In this document: one piece after another, positions 23,413-34,379 of the stretch | How positions within the stretch are numbered: position 1 is the stretch's first letter | How the letters are laid out: the number at the start of each line of letters is the position of its first letter | NCBI GenBank assembly: GCA_026724425.1 | Contig: JAIUCV010000227.1 | Coordinates: 992,001 to 1,056,000, forward strand | Reading direction: 5' to 3' | DNA length: 64,000 nucleotides | From: Erythrophleum ivorense | Lineage: Eukaryota > Streptophyta > Magnoliopsida > Fabales > Fabaceae | Position numbers and translations under genes: made by a program | Notes under the pieces: generated by a model | The model's database searches: none | What the model saw: the letters and a program-made list of their open reading frames with translations, nothing else | Told to the model about the DNA's origin: nothing

Positions 23413-24236
23413 ATTTTTTTCTAACTTTTTAAACATGTTCGATATATACATACAATAGCCATGTGGATACTATGTTACAATACTTTTTTATCACTCCTTA
23501 TTCTAAACTTCTTCATTTTTGTTGCAAACAACACTAGAGAATCCTCTAGGTTGTAGCACACCGAGAAATTTTACTTATAAGCTGATCTTAATCTCTTGTG
23601 TAAATTCTCAAGGTATGATTTACCATTTGTATACACTTTCAATATTTCTTCTTGTGTAATCTATTCTTCATATATATATATATGTCCCTTTTTAGTCTTT
23701 CTTATTTTTTTTAATGCTAATTGCATCTTTGTGATTTTTTTTTTGAAATGCTAATGACTAGTTTTCTACTAGCAGACATCTATATGTATTGCTAACTATT
23801 CACATTAGTTAGTAAATTTGTGTCAGTGGAAGTTAGTTGACTTGAGTTTTCTGTTTGTACAAGGTTAACCATACCCATAGTAGGACCAAAGTGATGTATT
23901 TTCAAAAGGTTTAAACTAATTCGATGCTCATTATTTCTTAAGGACTAAAAAGATTAACTATTGGTTTCAAGTATATTGTTTTACCTATCTTTGACTTGAA
24001 GATGCATTACACATGATTTTTTTTATTTGTTGCATTTTCCCATATCTTGTAATGAATATTCTTATTGTTTGTTTTTTTCCCTTTAATTGTCACATATGTG
24101 TGTCCTTTTTATGTTTGAAATTGTCACGCATTTTTTTAAAATATGCCTCTTTATTAATTTACATAAAAATTAGATAATAAAACGAGTTAATATGTATTGT
24201 TATTGATTTGATTGTGTTTATAAATATCTAGGTGTC
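23413..24236 (+). other. Noncoding region before the CACTA-1 transposase start
   Basis: No coding sequence. It ends in AAATATCTAGGTGTC just before the ATG at 24237, which could be an intron acceptor (CTAG) placing the start codon near the head of an exon. Confidence 0.35.
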
Positions 24237-27200
24237 ATGATAGATAAAAGTTGGATTAGTAAGCCACGAACTTCACCTGAATATGTCATTATGGTAGAAG
24301 GCCTTCTTGATTTTGCATTCTCTAGGCCTAATATAAAGGGGCTTGTAAAATGCCCATGTTGTTCCTGTGGTTTTAAAAAATGCTTCTCAAGAGATATTAT
24401 CTCCAATCACTTGATATGCAATGGTTTTCCCTTAGGGTATACTACTTGGATTAGGCATGGAGAACTCCCTAAGGAGGAGGGTGGTTCTAGTAGTCCCATA
24501 GTACAACAAGTTGAGCAAATAGGAGGGGATATGCGAGATTTGTTATATGATGCCTTTGGGGTCTCTAGAGAGAGAAACATCTATGAACCTGGGCCATCCC
24601 AACCCTATACTACTGAAGTACAAATAGATTCCAATAACGAGTTTAATGGGGAATCCCAGAACTTTGCCACCTTAATTAATGATGAGAGCCAAGAATTGTA
24701 TGAAGGCTATACAAAGTATTCCAAACTTTCATTTTTGGTGAAACTTTATCATATCAAGTGTTTATGTCGGGTGAGTGATAAAGCAATGGACATGATTTTA
24801 GAATTATTGAAGGATGCATTTGAAAATGCAAGGCTCCCAAAATCTTTTTATGATGCCAAAAAGACCATAAATAAGCTAGGTCTTAATTATAAAAAAATTC
24901 ATGCTTGTCCAAATGATTACATGTTATATTAGGGTGAGGATGCTAAGCGTGACAAATGTAAAAGTTGCAATACCTCTAGATGGAAGACCAATGCAAGGGT
25001 GGCTAACAATGATGACTTTAGTGGACATAAGAAATGGAAAAATAAGCCTACAAAGGTTTTGTGTTACTTTCCACTTATGCCAAGATTGCAAAGATTATTT
25101 ATGTTATCTAAAATAGCTGAACATATGAGGTGGCATGCAACAAATAAAAGCATAGATGGCCTACTTAAACATCCAAGAGATGGTGAAGCTTGGAAGTCAT
25201 TTGATGCTAGATACCCTGAATTTTCTACAAATCCTAGAAATGTCAGACTTGGCTTAGCGAGTAATGGTTTCAATCCCTTCGGGGTAATGAGTACTAATCA
25301 TAGCATTTGGCTTGTGATTTTGATTCCATACAACTTTCCACCATGGATGTGTATGAAGCAAACATCTTTCATACTGTCTATGATCATACTTGGGAAAAGA
25401 ATGCCTGGGAATGACATTGATGTCTACTTACAACCACTGATTAAAGAACTGAATGACTTGCGGGTTAATGGCATAAATACATTTGATGTTTCAACAAACC
25501 AAATGTGTAATATGTGAGCTTCATTATTATGGACCATAAGTGATTTCCCAGGCTTAGGAAATTTGTCTGGATGGAATACCTATACTGGGTTAACATGTCC
25601 ATCATGCAATTTTGATCAAGAGCCTCATAGGCTTACTAATAGTAAGATGTGGTGTTTCATAGGTCATCGTAGATTTTTACCACCCCAACATAGATATAGA
25701 TTCAATCAAAATTCTTTTGATGGGATTATGGAGAGACGTGAGCCACCAATTCTATTAACTGGTGATATGATACTCACTCAATTGCAAGGTGTTAATGTCA
25801 CATTTGGTAAGAACCCAATCTCATATTTAAAAAGGAAAAGACCTCGTGAGAGAGATAGTGAATTTGATGGCCAACAGTGGAGAAAGAGAAGTATATTTTT
25901 CCAATTGCCATATTGGGTTAACAATAAGTTGCAACACAATTTAGATGTAGTGCATATTGAAAAAAATGTTTGTGACAATGTCTTGTACACATTGTTAAAT
26001 GAGATTGGAAAGTCAAAAGACAATTTGAATGCTCGAAAGGATTTAGAACATTTAGGAGTAAGGCTTGAGTTATGGCCAGATGCAAATGGTAAATTCAAAT
26101 CTGCATGTTTCACTATGACAAACTCTCAAAAAGATATTTTCTTTCAAACACTTAAGGATGTGACAATGCCAGATGGTTATGCATCAAACATTTCTAGATG
26201 TATTGACATAAAACATCATAAAATCTCAAGCCTAAAAAGTCATGACTCTCATGTTCTTATAGAGCAGTTACTTCCAGTGGCATTATGAAATGTGCAGATG
26301 GATCCTAAAGTTACCACAGTTGTGTTAGAGCTTTGTTTATTCTTTAGAAAATTATGTTCTCATGTCTTGGACGTCAAAGATCTTGACAAACTTCAAGATC
26401 AAATAGTGATTACACTTTGTCAAATGGAGATGTTGTTCCCACCATCCTTCTTCACAGTGATGGTGCACCTGGTAGTTCATTTAGTAGACGAAGCAAAACT
26501 TAGTGGTCCAGCTCATTATTGATGGATGTATCCGATAGAAAGGTAATCTTTTATTTTTTTTATTTTTATTTGTCAAATACTATTTTCAATTGCCTGATTA
26601 TATATGTGTTGGCTTGTTCAACCCATATAGGTACCTTAGACACTGTAAGTCATATGTAAGAAATAAGGCACAGGTAGGAGGTTCTATTGCTGAAAGCTAC
26701 CTTTGTGAGGAAATATTAACATTTTGTTCAAGGTATTTATAAGACATTGAAACAAGGTTTAATAGGCCGATTCGTAATGATGACTATGTGGTTCTTGGTT
26801 GCTCTGAAGCATATATGTTTCCACAAGTTGGTCATCCTATTGGAGGCATATCAGAAATTCAACTTACTCCTATTGAAAAGATTCAAGCACATCAGTGTGT
26901 CTCGTTCAATTGTAAAGCAATTGAAGAGCTTGTTCAATAAGTACTTGGTAATTCTTTTTTGGTTTCAAACATGATGCTGTTAGTCTTTGATGCTAGCAAT
27001 TGTTTTCTTATAGACAATATAGAGATGATGTGAAAGCTAGGCTTCGTCGTCATACTAAATCTGCTGTGGCAATTGACAAACATGTCACAAAAAATTTTGC
27101 CAATTGGTTCAAAGAATATGTGAGACTTATTTTGTTAAAGTTTATATATATGTTAATATATTGAAGATGTATGGTTAAGCTAACATGTTAACTATTTCAG

Positions 27201-27956
27201 GTTGATAAGGATGATAATGGAAGGTTTCCAGATGACATTAAATTTCTTGCACGAGGTCCTTTGACATTGGCTAGAAGATTTAGTGCATTCAATATAAATG
27301 GTTTTAGGTTTCGTACATTGAAAAGAGAAGAAGGATTGAAAACTCAAAATAGTGGTGTGTGGGTAACATTAGAAACTAAATGTTATGCAAGTGCAAAAGA
27401 TGGGAGAGTTGCACTTGCGGATCTCTTGTACTATGGCAAATTAACAAATATAATTGAGTTGAACTACTATGGCCATTTTAAGGTTGTTCTTTTCAAATGT
27501 TTATGGGCTAGCACTAAAGGGATTAAAAAGGATGACTTTTAGTTCCATTTAGTTAATTTCTCCTGATTAATTCATATTGGAGATGTTGCAGAAGATGAGC
27601 CTTACATTCTAGCTTCACAGGCTCAGATGGCTTTTTATGTAGATGATAAAACGAATCACCCATGGAGTGTAGCAATTCATGTGAAGCCTCGAGACCTATT
27701 TGAAATGGGAGATGATGTAGAAAATGATGAAGAAGATAATGGTCACCAATTTGAACAGATACATTTAGAGCCACAAGTTGTTTCTACTTTTCCTGATGAT
27801 ATTGATAATTTACAATTAGTAAGAGGTGATGAAGAACATTTTTCTGATCAACCAATTAACAACCTTGAGTTTGATAATAGCGATGAAGAGGATGGCATGG
27901 TTTGTTTAACCACATTAAGAGAATTTTTATTTGTGTTATGTTTTATTGCCTACTAG
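24237..27956 (+). pseudogene. CACTA-1 TNP2-type transposase, inactivated
   Basis: Cut-and-paste transposase of the CACTA superfamily. Domains in order: transposase-associated region with a Cys-rich motif CPCCSCGFKKC (about 24350-24382); the TNP2/Transposase_21 core from about 24680 through 26540, including NHSIW, IPYNFPPW, GHRRFLPP, HNLDVVHIEKNVCDN and WMYPIER; the DUF4218-like end; then, after introns at about 26543-26629, 26940-27013 and 27120-27200, the DUF4216 block (GFRFRTL, NSGVWV, YILASQAQMAFYVDD) and an acidic tail. Stops break the single frame of the large first exon at 24930-24932, 25515-25517, 26286-26288 and 26520-26522, with more near 26741 and in 27540-27573. The related protein of the second element has Trp at the first, and Arg at the third and fourth. 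Inactive. Confidence 0.93.
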
Positions 27957-28097
27957 CGAAGTTCTTTTTTTTTTTTTTGCATGTTTATAAAATGGCATGA
28001 TTATATTCTTGGTTTACATTTGTAGGATGCCGCTTAAACGTCCACGCTCATCTTGGGCAAAGGTTGCTGATATTGCTCAAAGATTACATCAGTCAAT

Positions 28098-28265
28098 TCC
28101 TACTTCCACTCTTGCTAGGAACCCACAAACATCGACAACTCCCACTATGGTTACTTCTACCCTAGCTTCTCAAACACAAATTCCTACTTTCACTCCTGCT
28201 AAGAACCCACAAACACCAACAACTCCCACTATGGTTACTTCTACCCCTGCTTCTCAAACACATGC
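28098..28265 (+). repeat. 84-bp in-frame tandem duplication in the second CACTA-1 gene
   Basis: TCCTACTT[C/T]CACTC begins at 28098 and 28182, so 28 codons are repeated in tandem. Both copies encode a Thr/Pro-rich stretch with NPQT-TTPTMVTST. The length is a multiple of three, so the frame was kept. Confidence 0.9.
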
Positions 28266-29412
28266 AACAACTAATCCAATTACTTTAACGTATGTCTCTC
28301 ATCCACAACTCCAAGTAGTAATAGGTGATACTACATCTTCTCAACCATGTGGAGCAGCTGATAATGGTGAAACTTCCTTCCAGCGGCGTGCACCAAGAGA
28401 CCATGTCAAAAATAAAGATTGGATTGTTGATATTATTGGTAATTAATGTAGTCAATCATATTATGACATAATTAGTAATTTAAGTATAATATTTACTTTT
28501 TATCTTTTGCATGGCAGATGAAAATGGAGTAGTAAGAAAAGAGAGACTAAAGGCAAAAGATGTTTGGAATCTAGAGACAGGGAAAAGGATAGCTTGTCCA
28601 ATTGATGAGTTTGGACAACCGTATGGTGACGAGGCTGGCATACTTGGAGTTTGGTTAGGAGAGTTAGCCACAGACACTGACCTCATTCCTCTTAACTTCT
28701 TCGATTGGAGAGAAGTTCCAGAAAGATATATGAAGTTGGAAATAGAACAAGTGCAGGTGTAAAGAGTAAATTTTTTTATTTTTGCAATCTTCATTCTTAA
28801 TTATATGTTTTCACAAGCTCATATAATTTACCAAATTATTTTAAGTACAGAATAAGATTGCATTCCAGTCTAGAGATGGATTAGAATGGGCATGGAAATC
28901 ACTAGGAGTTAAGCGTAAGGAGTTTAGAAATAAGCTGCATAAGAGTTTATTTGGGGAAAATGACAGTAGGGAGGAGGAGATCATGAATAAATGTCCAGAA
29001 AGAATTTCACAAGACTAGTGGAATAGCTTCGTGGACTATCGACTACAAGAAAGTCGCATTGTAATGTTTTATATCTTCATACATTGTTGTTCCTTAATTA
29101 ACATATATTCATTCACTTGTTTGTCTTTGATTTATAGGAAATAAGCAACAAAAATAGGGTTAATCGTCAAAAACTCAAGTATCCTCATACTGGTGGTTCT
29201 AAGAGTAATTCTAGAAGAAGGCATGAGATGGTAATTTACAATTTTTTTAGAGCATACGTAAACAAGGCAAATTGTAGAATGCTTATTCCATTTTATTTCT
29301 TAGATTGTAGGCAATACAGATGGGTCAGCCACCAAAACATTGTGAAATATTTCTTGCAACATGCAAACATGCTGATGGGAGCTATGTCAATGATGCAGCA
29401 AGAGTTGTAGGG

Positions 29413-32212
29413 GTAAGTGACCAAAATTTTTCTAATGCTAAAGTGTTGTAATTTTTGTACACTAGCATGTTCTGTGGTTTTATTATATTCAGCTAGACTT
29501 CCTTGAATAGAAATCTAAGGCATAAAGAATTCATACTTATTTTAATCATTTAAATTTAAAATATTAAATGCAAATAATTACTAGCCTTTGGCACACATTT
29601 GTTTTTAATCAAACAAACCCATTTTATGTATTCACATATAATTATTATACCCATAACATACTAATGTCTTATTTAATTAAAAAGTTATATCGATTTACTT
29701 GAAAACATCTAAACTCATTGATAATTTTACATATATGTGAATACATAACAAGGTAATAAGATATTAAAGAAGCTATATCAAAAACTTCATGGGAAGAACC
29801 GCTGATATATAAAAAAGATGGAGTGTAAATTTTAGTTATTAAAAAATTCATACTTTCATTATTTAGTTTTAAAACTTTAAATTTTATTAAAATAAGATAA
29901 AAATAATAAATATATATTTTAAAAATTAATAAGTAGTACAAAATAAAAAATTAAATTATATATTTTAAAATTTACAAATCAAATAATTGATACTTATATT
30001 TAAAAAATAATTAGACTTAAGTATAAATTTTTATATCTTTATTATTAAATTTTTAATAAAATATAATAAGTGTATAAAAAATCTAATCATATTATATTAA
30101 ATTGTAAAAGTTATATATTTGTCAATGAAATTTATATACTTATTATATTATTATTAAAAATTATATACAAATTTGTTTAGCATCAAATAGAAATAAATTC
30201 CGTCGAATGTATCCATCTGCTCTAGGTCAAACGTGAAACGGGCGTTGTCTCTTTCACATGTCAAAGTGGTGCTGGGTTGGCCCATTGCAAGTTAGTTGCC
30301 ATCATACGTAGTTTTGGCATATTATAAGCCCAAAATTACTACATAGTTGAATTTAGGATTTTAATCTATCAAGACCAGGACTGATTCTTTTACTCATCAG
30401 TTTCTTGGAACAAAAACTCTGAAAATTTGAAAAAAGAAAAAAGAAAAATTTACGCATTTTGTGAAATGCAATATTGAATTTCTTTACTATGTTTTAGGGG
30501 TGACTAATTGAAGAACGATGAATCTTTGCCTATTAAGTTACAAATTTATGATTGTGATTTTGTTTAATGTTGAAGTTATCTCTTTTCTTGAAGGAATATT
30601 ATATTATCTACACTTTATCTATTCTTCTTTTTCTTGGATTTTGGGAGCACTTAAGTTTTCACTAATGAGATGGGCTATCTAATAAGATCCTTCATTAAGA
30701 AAACTACTGAAAATTTAGGATATAATAGCCTCATCAACCAATGGACTGCCATATTAAACAACATGACTCCGTAAATTGTTATGAAATGCAAAATTGGTAA
30801 TGGGTAGAAGTCTCTTTTAAGATTTGAATTGAGATTTTAAAGTTAAGACAACTCAATATTACTAATTGAGCTAACAACTAGCTCATTAATCCATTGGACT
30901 GACTTTGGTGCAATTCACTATGTCTAAGAAGATTTATCCCTATCCTATTAATTTTCCATGATCTTCCATGGTTCTTTCTCCTTTTCATTGCAAGTTAGTT
31001 GCTATCAATTACAAAATTTCACCAATTCTCTGGGTGAAGGAAACCAAGGAGTAAAGCAATTTTTCCTACATAGTTGAATTTAGGATTTTAATCTAGCAAG
31101 ACCAGGACTGATTCTTTTACTCATCAGTTTCTTGGAACAAAAACTCTGTACTTTTATTAGATTTGACAACAGTTGATCACAACCTAAAAGTTTGTGAATT
31201 AAAGAGGATTAGAGATTTTTAAATTAAAGGGGGTTGCTGAAGTTGAACTGTTATACAATTGGTTATGAATGAATGATTGGTGCAGACCATACAATGACTA
31301 GTATCTCTTTCATTCCACTGACACTGCATGGGTAATATTTTTTAAGACCTGCGTCTTTATGCATCTGCATCATGATTTTTTTCCTTTGGAAAATTTTATT
31401 TGATATAAAAGATCAAACATACGACTCATTACCCACACACCCATAGCTATCTAATCTAGCATTTTCTACTTGAATTAAGAGTCGTGCATTTTCTACTTGC
31501 TCTTTAGTGGTTATGCTAAGTGTCCCTTGCTTCACTATCCATCGAAGAAATATATTTAAGTAAAGCCCCATGACTTGCATGGCTAAGAGAAATCCAATGC
31601 CATAACCGAATGCATATGCATATATATATGTTTGTGTGGGTAGTGGAATGCCAAGTTGGCATTGCTTTATAAGCTTGTCTTTTATTTATTTACTAAACCA
31701 TCCAAGCCAACTCGGCATGCTAGATGTCAAATACTCTAAGATATATTAAAACAATCCATTTAAATATAACTTCATGGTTTTGCACAGCCAAAGATTAAGG
31801 GACAAGACCTATTATTAAATCAATTATTGGCAGTTTGTTTTGGATTAATATGTAGTTGTTTCTTTGTAAATGTTGGTTTGCCCACTGTTTCTAACGCCTA
31901 TAGGATGTGGTTTAAAATTTCAAGAGGCTCCAAGAATTATAATGAAAGAAAATTTCCCCCACCTGTCAAGTTTTTAGCATTCTTTAATATGAAATTGTAC
32001 TATAAATATATGGATCTTCACACTCACTTTCAAAAGAAACAGAACATTCAAACTTCATGTACACCATCAAATATGGAACATAACCTTTAACAAACAGAAA
32101 ATAGCTTTGCCATGCATTGCTTGCATTGTTATAACCATCACTTATCCAAATATGCATGCTAAAACTATCGGATATTATCTCTTATATGACAACTTATTGT
32201 TTTAATATGTAG
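29413..32212. other. Oversized intron of the second CACTA-1 gene, with inserted DNA
   Basis: Bounded by a GGTAAGTG donor and an ATATGTAG acceptor. Very AT-rich at 29500-30180. It contains a direct repeat pair: 21 bp at 30283-30303/30988-31007 and 82 bp at 30340-30421/31068-31148 (core AAGACCAGGACTGATTCTTT). At 31960-32040 there is sequence resembling a host promoter. No protein-coding similarity is recognised. Confidence 0.6.
32017..32027 (+). promoter_or_regulatory. TATA-like box inside the CACTA-1 intron
   Basis: ACTATAAATATATGG near 32000-32014 is followed at the usual distance by a CTTCACACTCACTTTC stretch that looks like a plant transcription start and leader, ahead of a weak open frame. 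The interval given marks the proposed start region. No downstream gene is visible before the next CACTA exon at 32213. Confidence 0.3.
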
Positions 32213-32777
32213 GAAGAAATTTCACAAAGGCTCAATCAAGAAACTGAGACTGTACCCCTTGTTTCATTAGATGATCCACTTGGTCAAGTGCTGGGAAAAG
32301 AGCATTCTGGACCAGTATGTGGCTTGGGGTTGGGTCCATACCCTTCTAGGGTATTTGGATTGTCTACTCGTCGATTTAATAGTATGTTCATGAGTTCCAC
32401 AAGTAGTGGAAACTCAAGTGATGAAGTGGTAACTTTAAAGAATAAGTTGGAGACGATGGAGGAATGACTAAAAATCATAGAGGAAGAGCGTGCTATAGAA
32501 CAAGCTCAATTTGCTTATTAGCAAGCACGAATGAATAACTTATTCAAATATTTAGTGAAAAAATTTGGAATGGAACTACCTCCAGACGTTTCCCGTGTAG
32601 CTAAGGCGTCCCCTTCACAGGTAATATAAATGTTAACTTGTTATTGAATTACTATTTTAAGAAGGTTTTGAGTAAATGTAACTTGTGTACTTTTTTATAT
32701 AGCCACCTGATGTTGGTAGTACAGAGGCATCACTTGCACCTGGTCGACGATCATCTGGTGCAAGTCATGATCCATGA

Positions 32778-33140
32778 GGCATTTTGGAGTTTTTTGAACC
32801 TATTTTGTTTTATGGCATGTTAAAAGCCTTTTTGGATAACAATTTATAAGGTTTAGCTTCTTTTGTTAATGTTCATCTGGTGCAAGCCTCTTTTAGAGTT
32901 TGTTGAACTTATTTTGTTTTACTTAGTTAATGTTTTACATTACTTTTGTATGGTGAAACTTTTATGAAGATAATATAAATAGATGTTTATTAAATTTAAA
33001 TTTCCATGTCGTAAATTGATTTAAAATTTAATTTTATGTGAATGTTCAATTTTTTAGTGTATATCAAAGTCTAGCAAAACAAAAGGAAAATGACAAAATA
33101 ACAAAATATAAAAAATAAAAATATAAAAAATATATTTTTT
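32778..33140. other. 3' untranslated region of the CACTA-1 second gene
   Basis: Noncoding. Contains a short repeat of TCATCTGGTGCAAG, first within the last exon near 32752 and again near 32874, and an AT-rich tail leading to the subterminal repeats. Confidence 0.45.
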
Positions 33141-33146
33141 GATACT

Positions 33147-34009
33147 TAACGTCGGTTAAAACCGATGTTAGTAGGTTGATCTCTTATTTGATTTTAACGT
33201 CAGTTATACATCTAATGTCAATTATAACCAACGTTAAAAGATTTACCTCTTATTTGATTTTAACATCCGCTATAACCAACGCTAGATTTCCTATCTAACG
33301 TCGGTTATAACAGACATTAAAATAAGGCAATTAGTAAATATTTTAACCTCAAGTAAAATCGATATTACATTTTTCATCTAACGTTAGTTATAACCAACGT
33401 TAATAGATTTACCTCTTATTTGATTTTAATGTCAGTTACAACCGATGCTAGATTTCCTATCTAACATCAGTTATAACAGACATTAAAATAAGGCAATTAG
33501 TAAATATTCTAACATCGAGTAAAATCGACATTAGATTTCCATCTAACATCATTTATAACCAACATTAGTAGATTTACCTCTTATTTAATTTTAATGTCAG
33601 TTACAACCAACGTTAGATTTCCTATCTAACGTCGGTTGTAACTGACATTAAAATAAGGTAGTTAGTTAATATACTAACATCGGTTTTACATGATGCTAGA
33701 TTTTTTATCTAACGTCAGTTATGACATACATTAGTAAATAACCTAACGTCAATTATAACCAACATTATTTGACGAAATACAATATCTTGAATTGCATTCA
33801 TTAATGTCGGTTTTAACCGACATTAGCTCTTCTAGTGTCGGTTGTTCTAATGGTTTTAATAACCGTAGTTGGAAGGAGTCTCCACACTGCCTCTAATGGT
33901 TTTAATAATCGTTGTTAGAAGGAGTCTCCACTTTAGCTCTTCTAGTGTCAGTCATAACCGACATTAGATGTCTTTTTTGACCGACGCTAGATGGCATTTT
34001 TTTGTAGTG
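33147..34009. repeat. Right subterminal palindromic repeats and terminus of CACTA-1
   Basis: About 0.85 kb densely packed with copies of TAACGTCGGTTATAACCGAC-like units in both orientations, often as near-perfect palindromes separated by spacers such as GATTTACCTCTTATTTGATT. A higher-order repeat of roughly 160-190 bp is visible (33176, 33360 and 33540 on). Many units show TG or CA in place of CG, giving TAATGTCAGTT and AACATCGG variants. These would be binding sites for the second CACTA protein. The terminus GTAGTG is at 34004-34009. Confidence 0.88.
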
Positions 34010-34012
34010 TAT
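34010..34012. other. Right target-site duplication (TAT)
   Basis: Directly follows the GTAGTG terminus at 34009 and matches the left copy at 18576-18578. Confidence 0.85.
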
Positions 34013-34379
34013 TATGCATCTACTACACTTCCTCCACCTGGGCCCTGGGAATGCATGTCCTATGGGACCTTTCCTTGGAGGTGAATGGAGTCATAAAGTC
34101 TTCAAGGCCAAATGGATAGATATGATCTTCCATGAAGAGCCACGAAGTGGGTTCCCATTGTAGCAAATCGTAGAATAACCAATTCCTAACCAGCTGAATG
34201 AGAATAAGACTAAGACATGCAAAATTTGTCACCTCAGACCTTACTACTCAAAGTCAAAAGAGAAAAAAATTGGGTCCAAATGCAAGTGTAACATTGTCTC
34301 ACAACTAAGGTACAAGGTCAAGAACTTAATGAGTAAAAAAAAAGGTAGAGATAGATCACACACATAACAATGATTCTCA
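34013..34379. other. Flank between CACTA-1 and the gypsy polyprotein remnant
   Basis: Open but uninformative. The minus-strand 69-residue frame at 34023-34232 has no domain. No 5' LTR matching the LTR at 38324-38608 is present. Confidence 0.4.

Larger units (their letters stand above)
28027..32777 (+). pseudogene. CACTA-1 second gene, Transposase_24 type, inactivated
   Basis: Second protein of the element, of the plant Ptta/En/Spm (Transposase_24) family, which is thought to bind the subterminal repeats. Likely exons: 28027-28438, 28518-28756, 28851-29060, 29138-29230, 29311-29412, 32213-32620 and 32703-32777, mostly with GT-AG borders. The start MPLKRPRSSW precedes a Thr/Pro-rich stretch; the conserved core includes WNLETGKRI, GQPYGDEAGILG, FFDWREVP, GVKRKEFRNKLHK, CPERISQD and HADGSYVNDAARVV; the C-terminus has a coiled-coil-like stretch (LKNKLETMEE) and ends GRRSSGASHDP. 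Stops occur at 29016-29018 (before WNSF), 32465-32467 and 32519-32521. The intron at 29413-32212 is 2.8 kb, far longer than the others, and looks filled by inserted DNA. Confidence 0.85.
18579..34009 (+). mobile_element. Complete CACTA (En/Spm) DNA transposon, 15.4 kb
   Basis: Both ends are present. The left end starts CACTACAAAAAATAAGGC at 18579; the right end is the inverse, finishing TTTTTTTGTAGTG at 34009. The ends are flanked by TAT at 18576-18578 and TAT at 34010-34012, the 3-bp duplication expected of CACTA elements. Inside, in order: a short left subterminal repeat region, a long 5' region with 743-bp tandem repeats, a TNP2-type transposase (24237-27956), a Transposase_24-type gene (28027-32777), and about 0.85 kb of palindromic subterminal repeats. 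Both genes carry several stops, so the element is autonomous in structure but dead as it stands. It inserted next to gypsy remnants, so it is younger than those. Confidence 0.95.

Noticed and set aside
25778..26113. 111-residue minus-strand frame in the CACTA-1 transposase
   Set aside because: Antisense shadow of the TNP2 core; the plus-strand reading carries the conserved motifs.
31620..31720. microRNA precursor candidate (GCCAAGTTGGC and GCCAACTCGGC)
   Set aside because: The arms pair over too few bases and no 20-24-nt duplex with short loop can be drawn.
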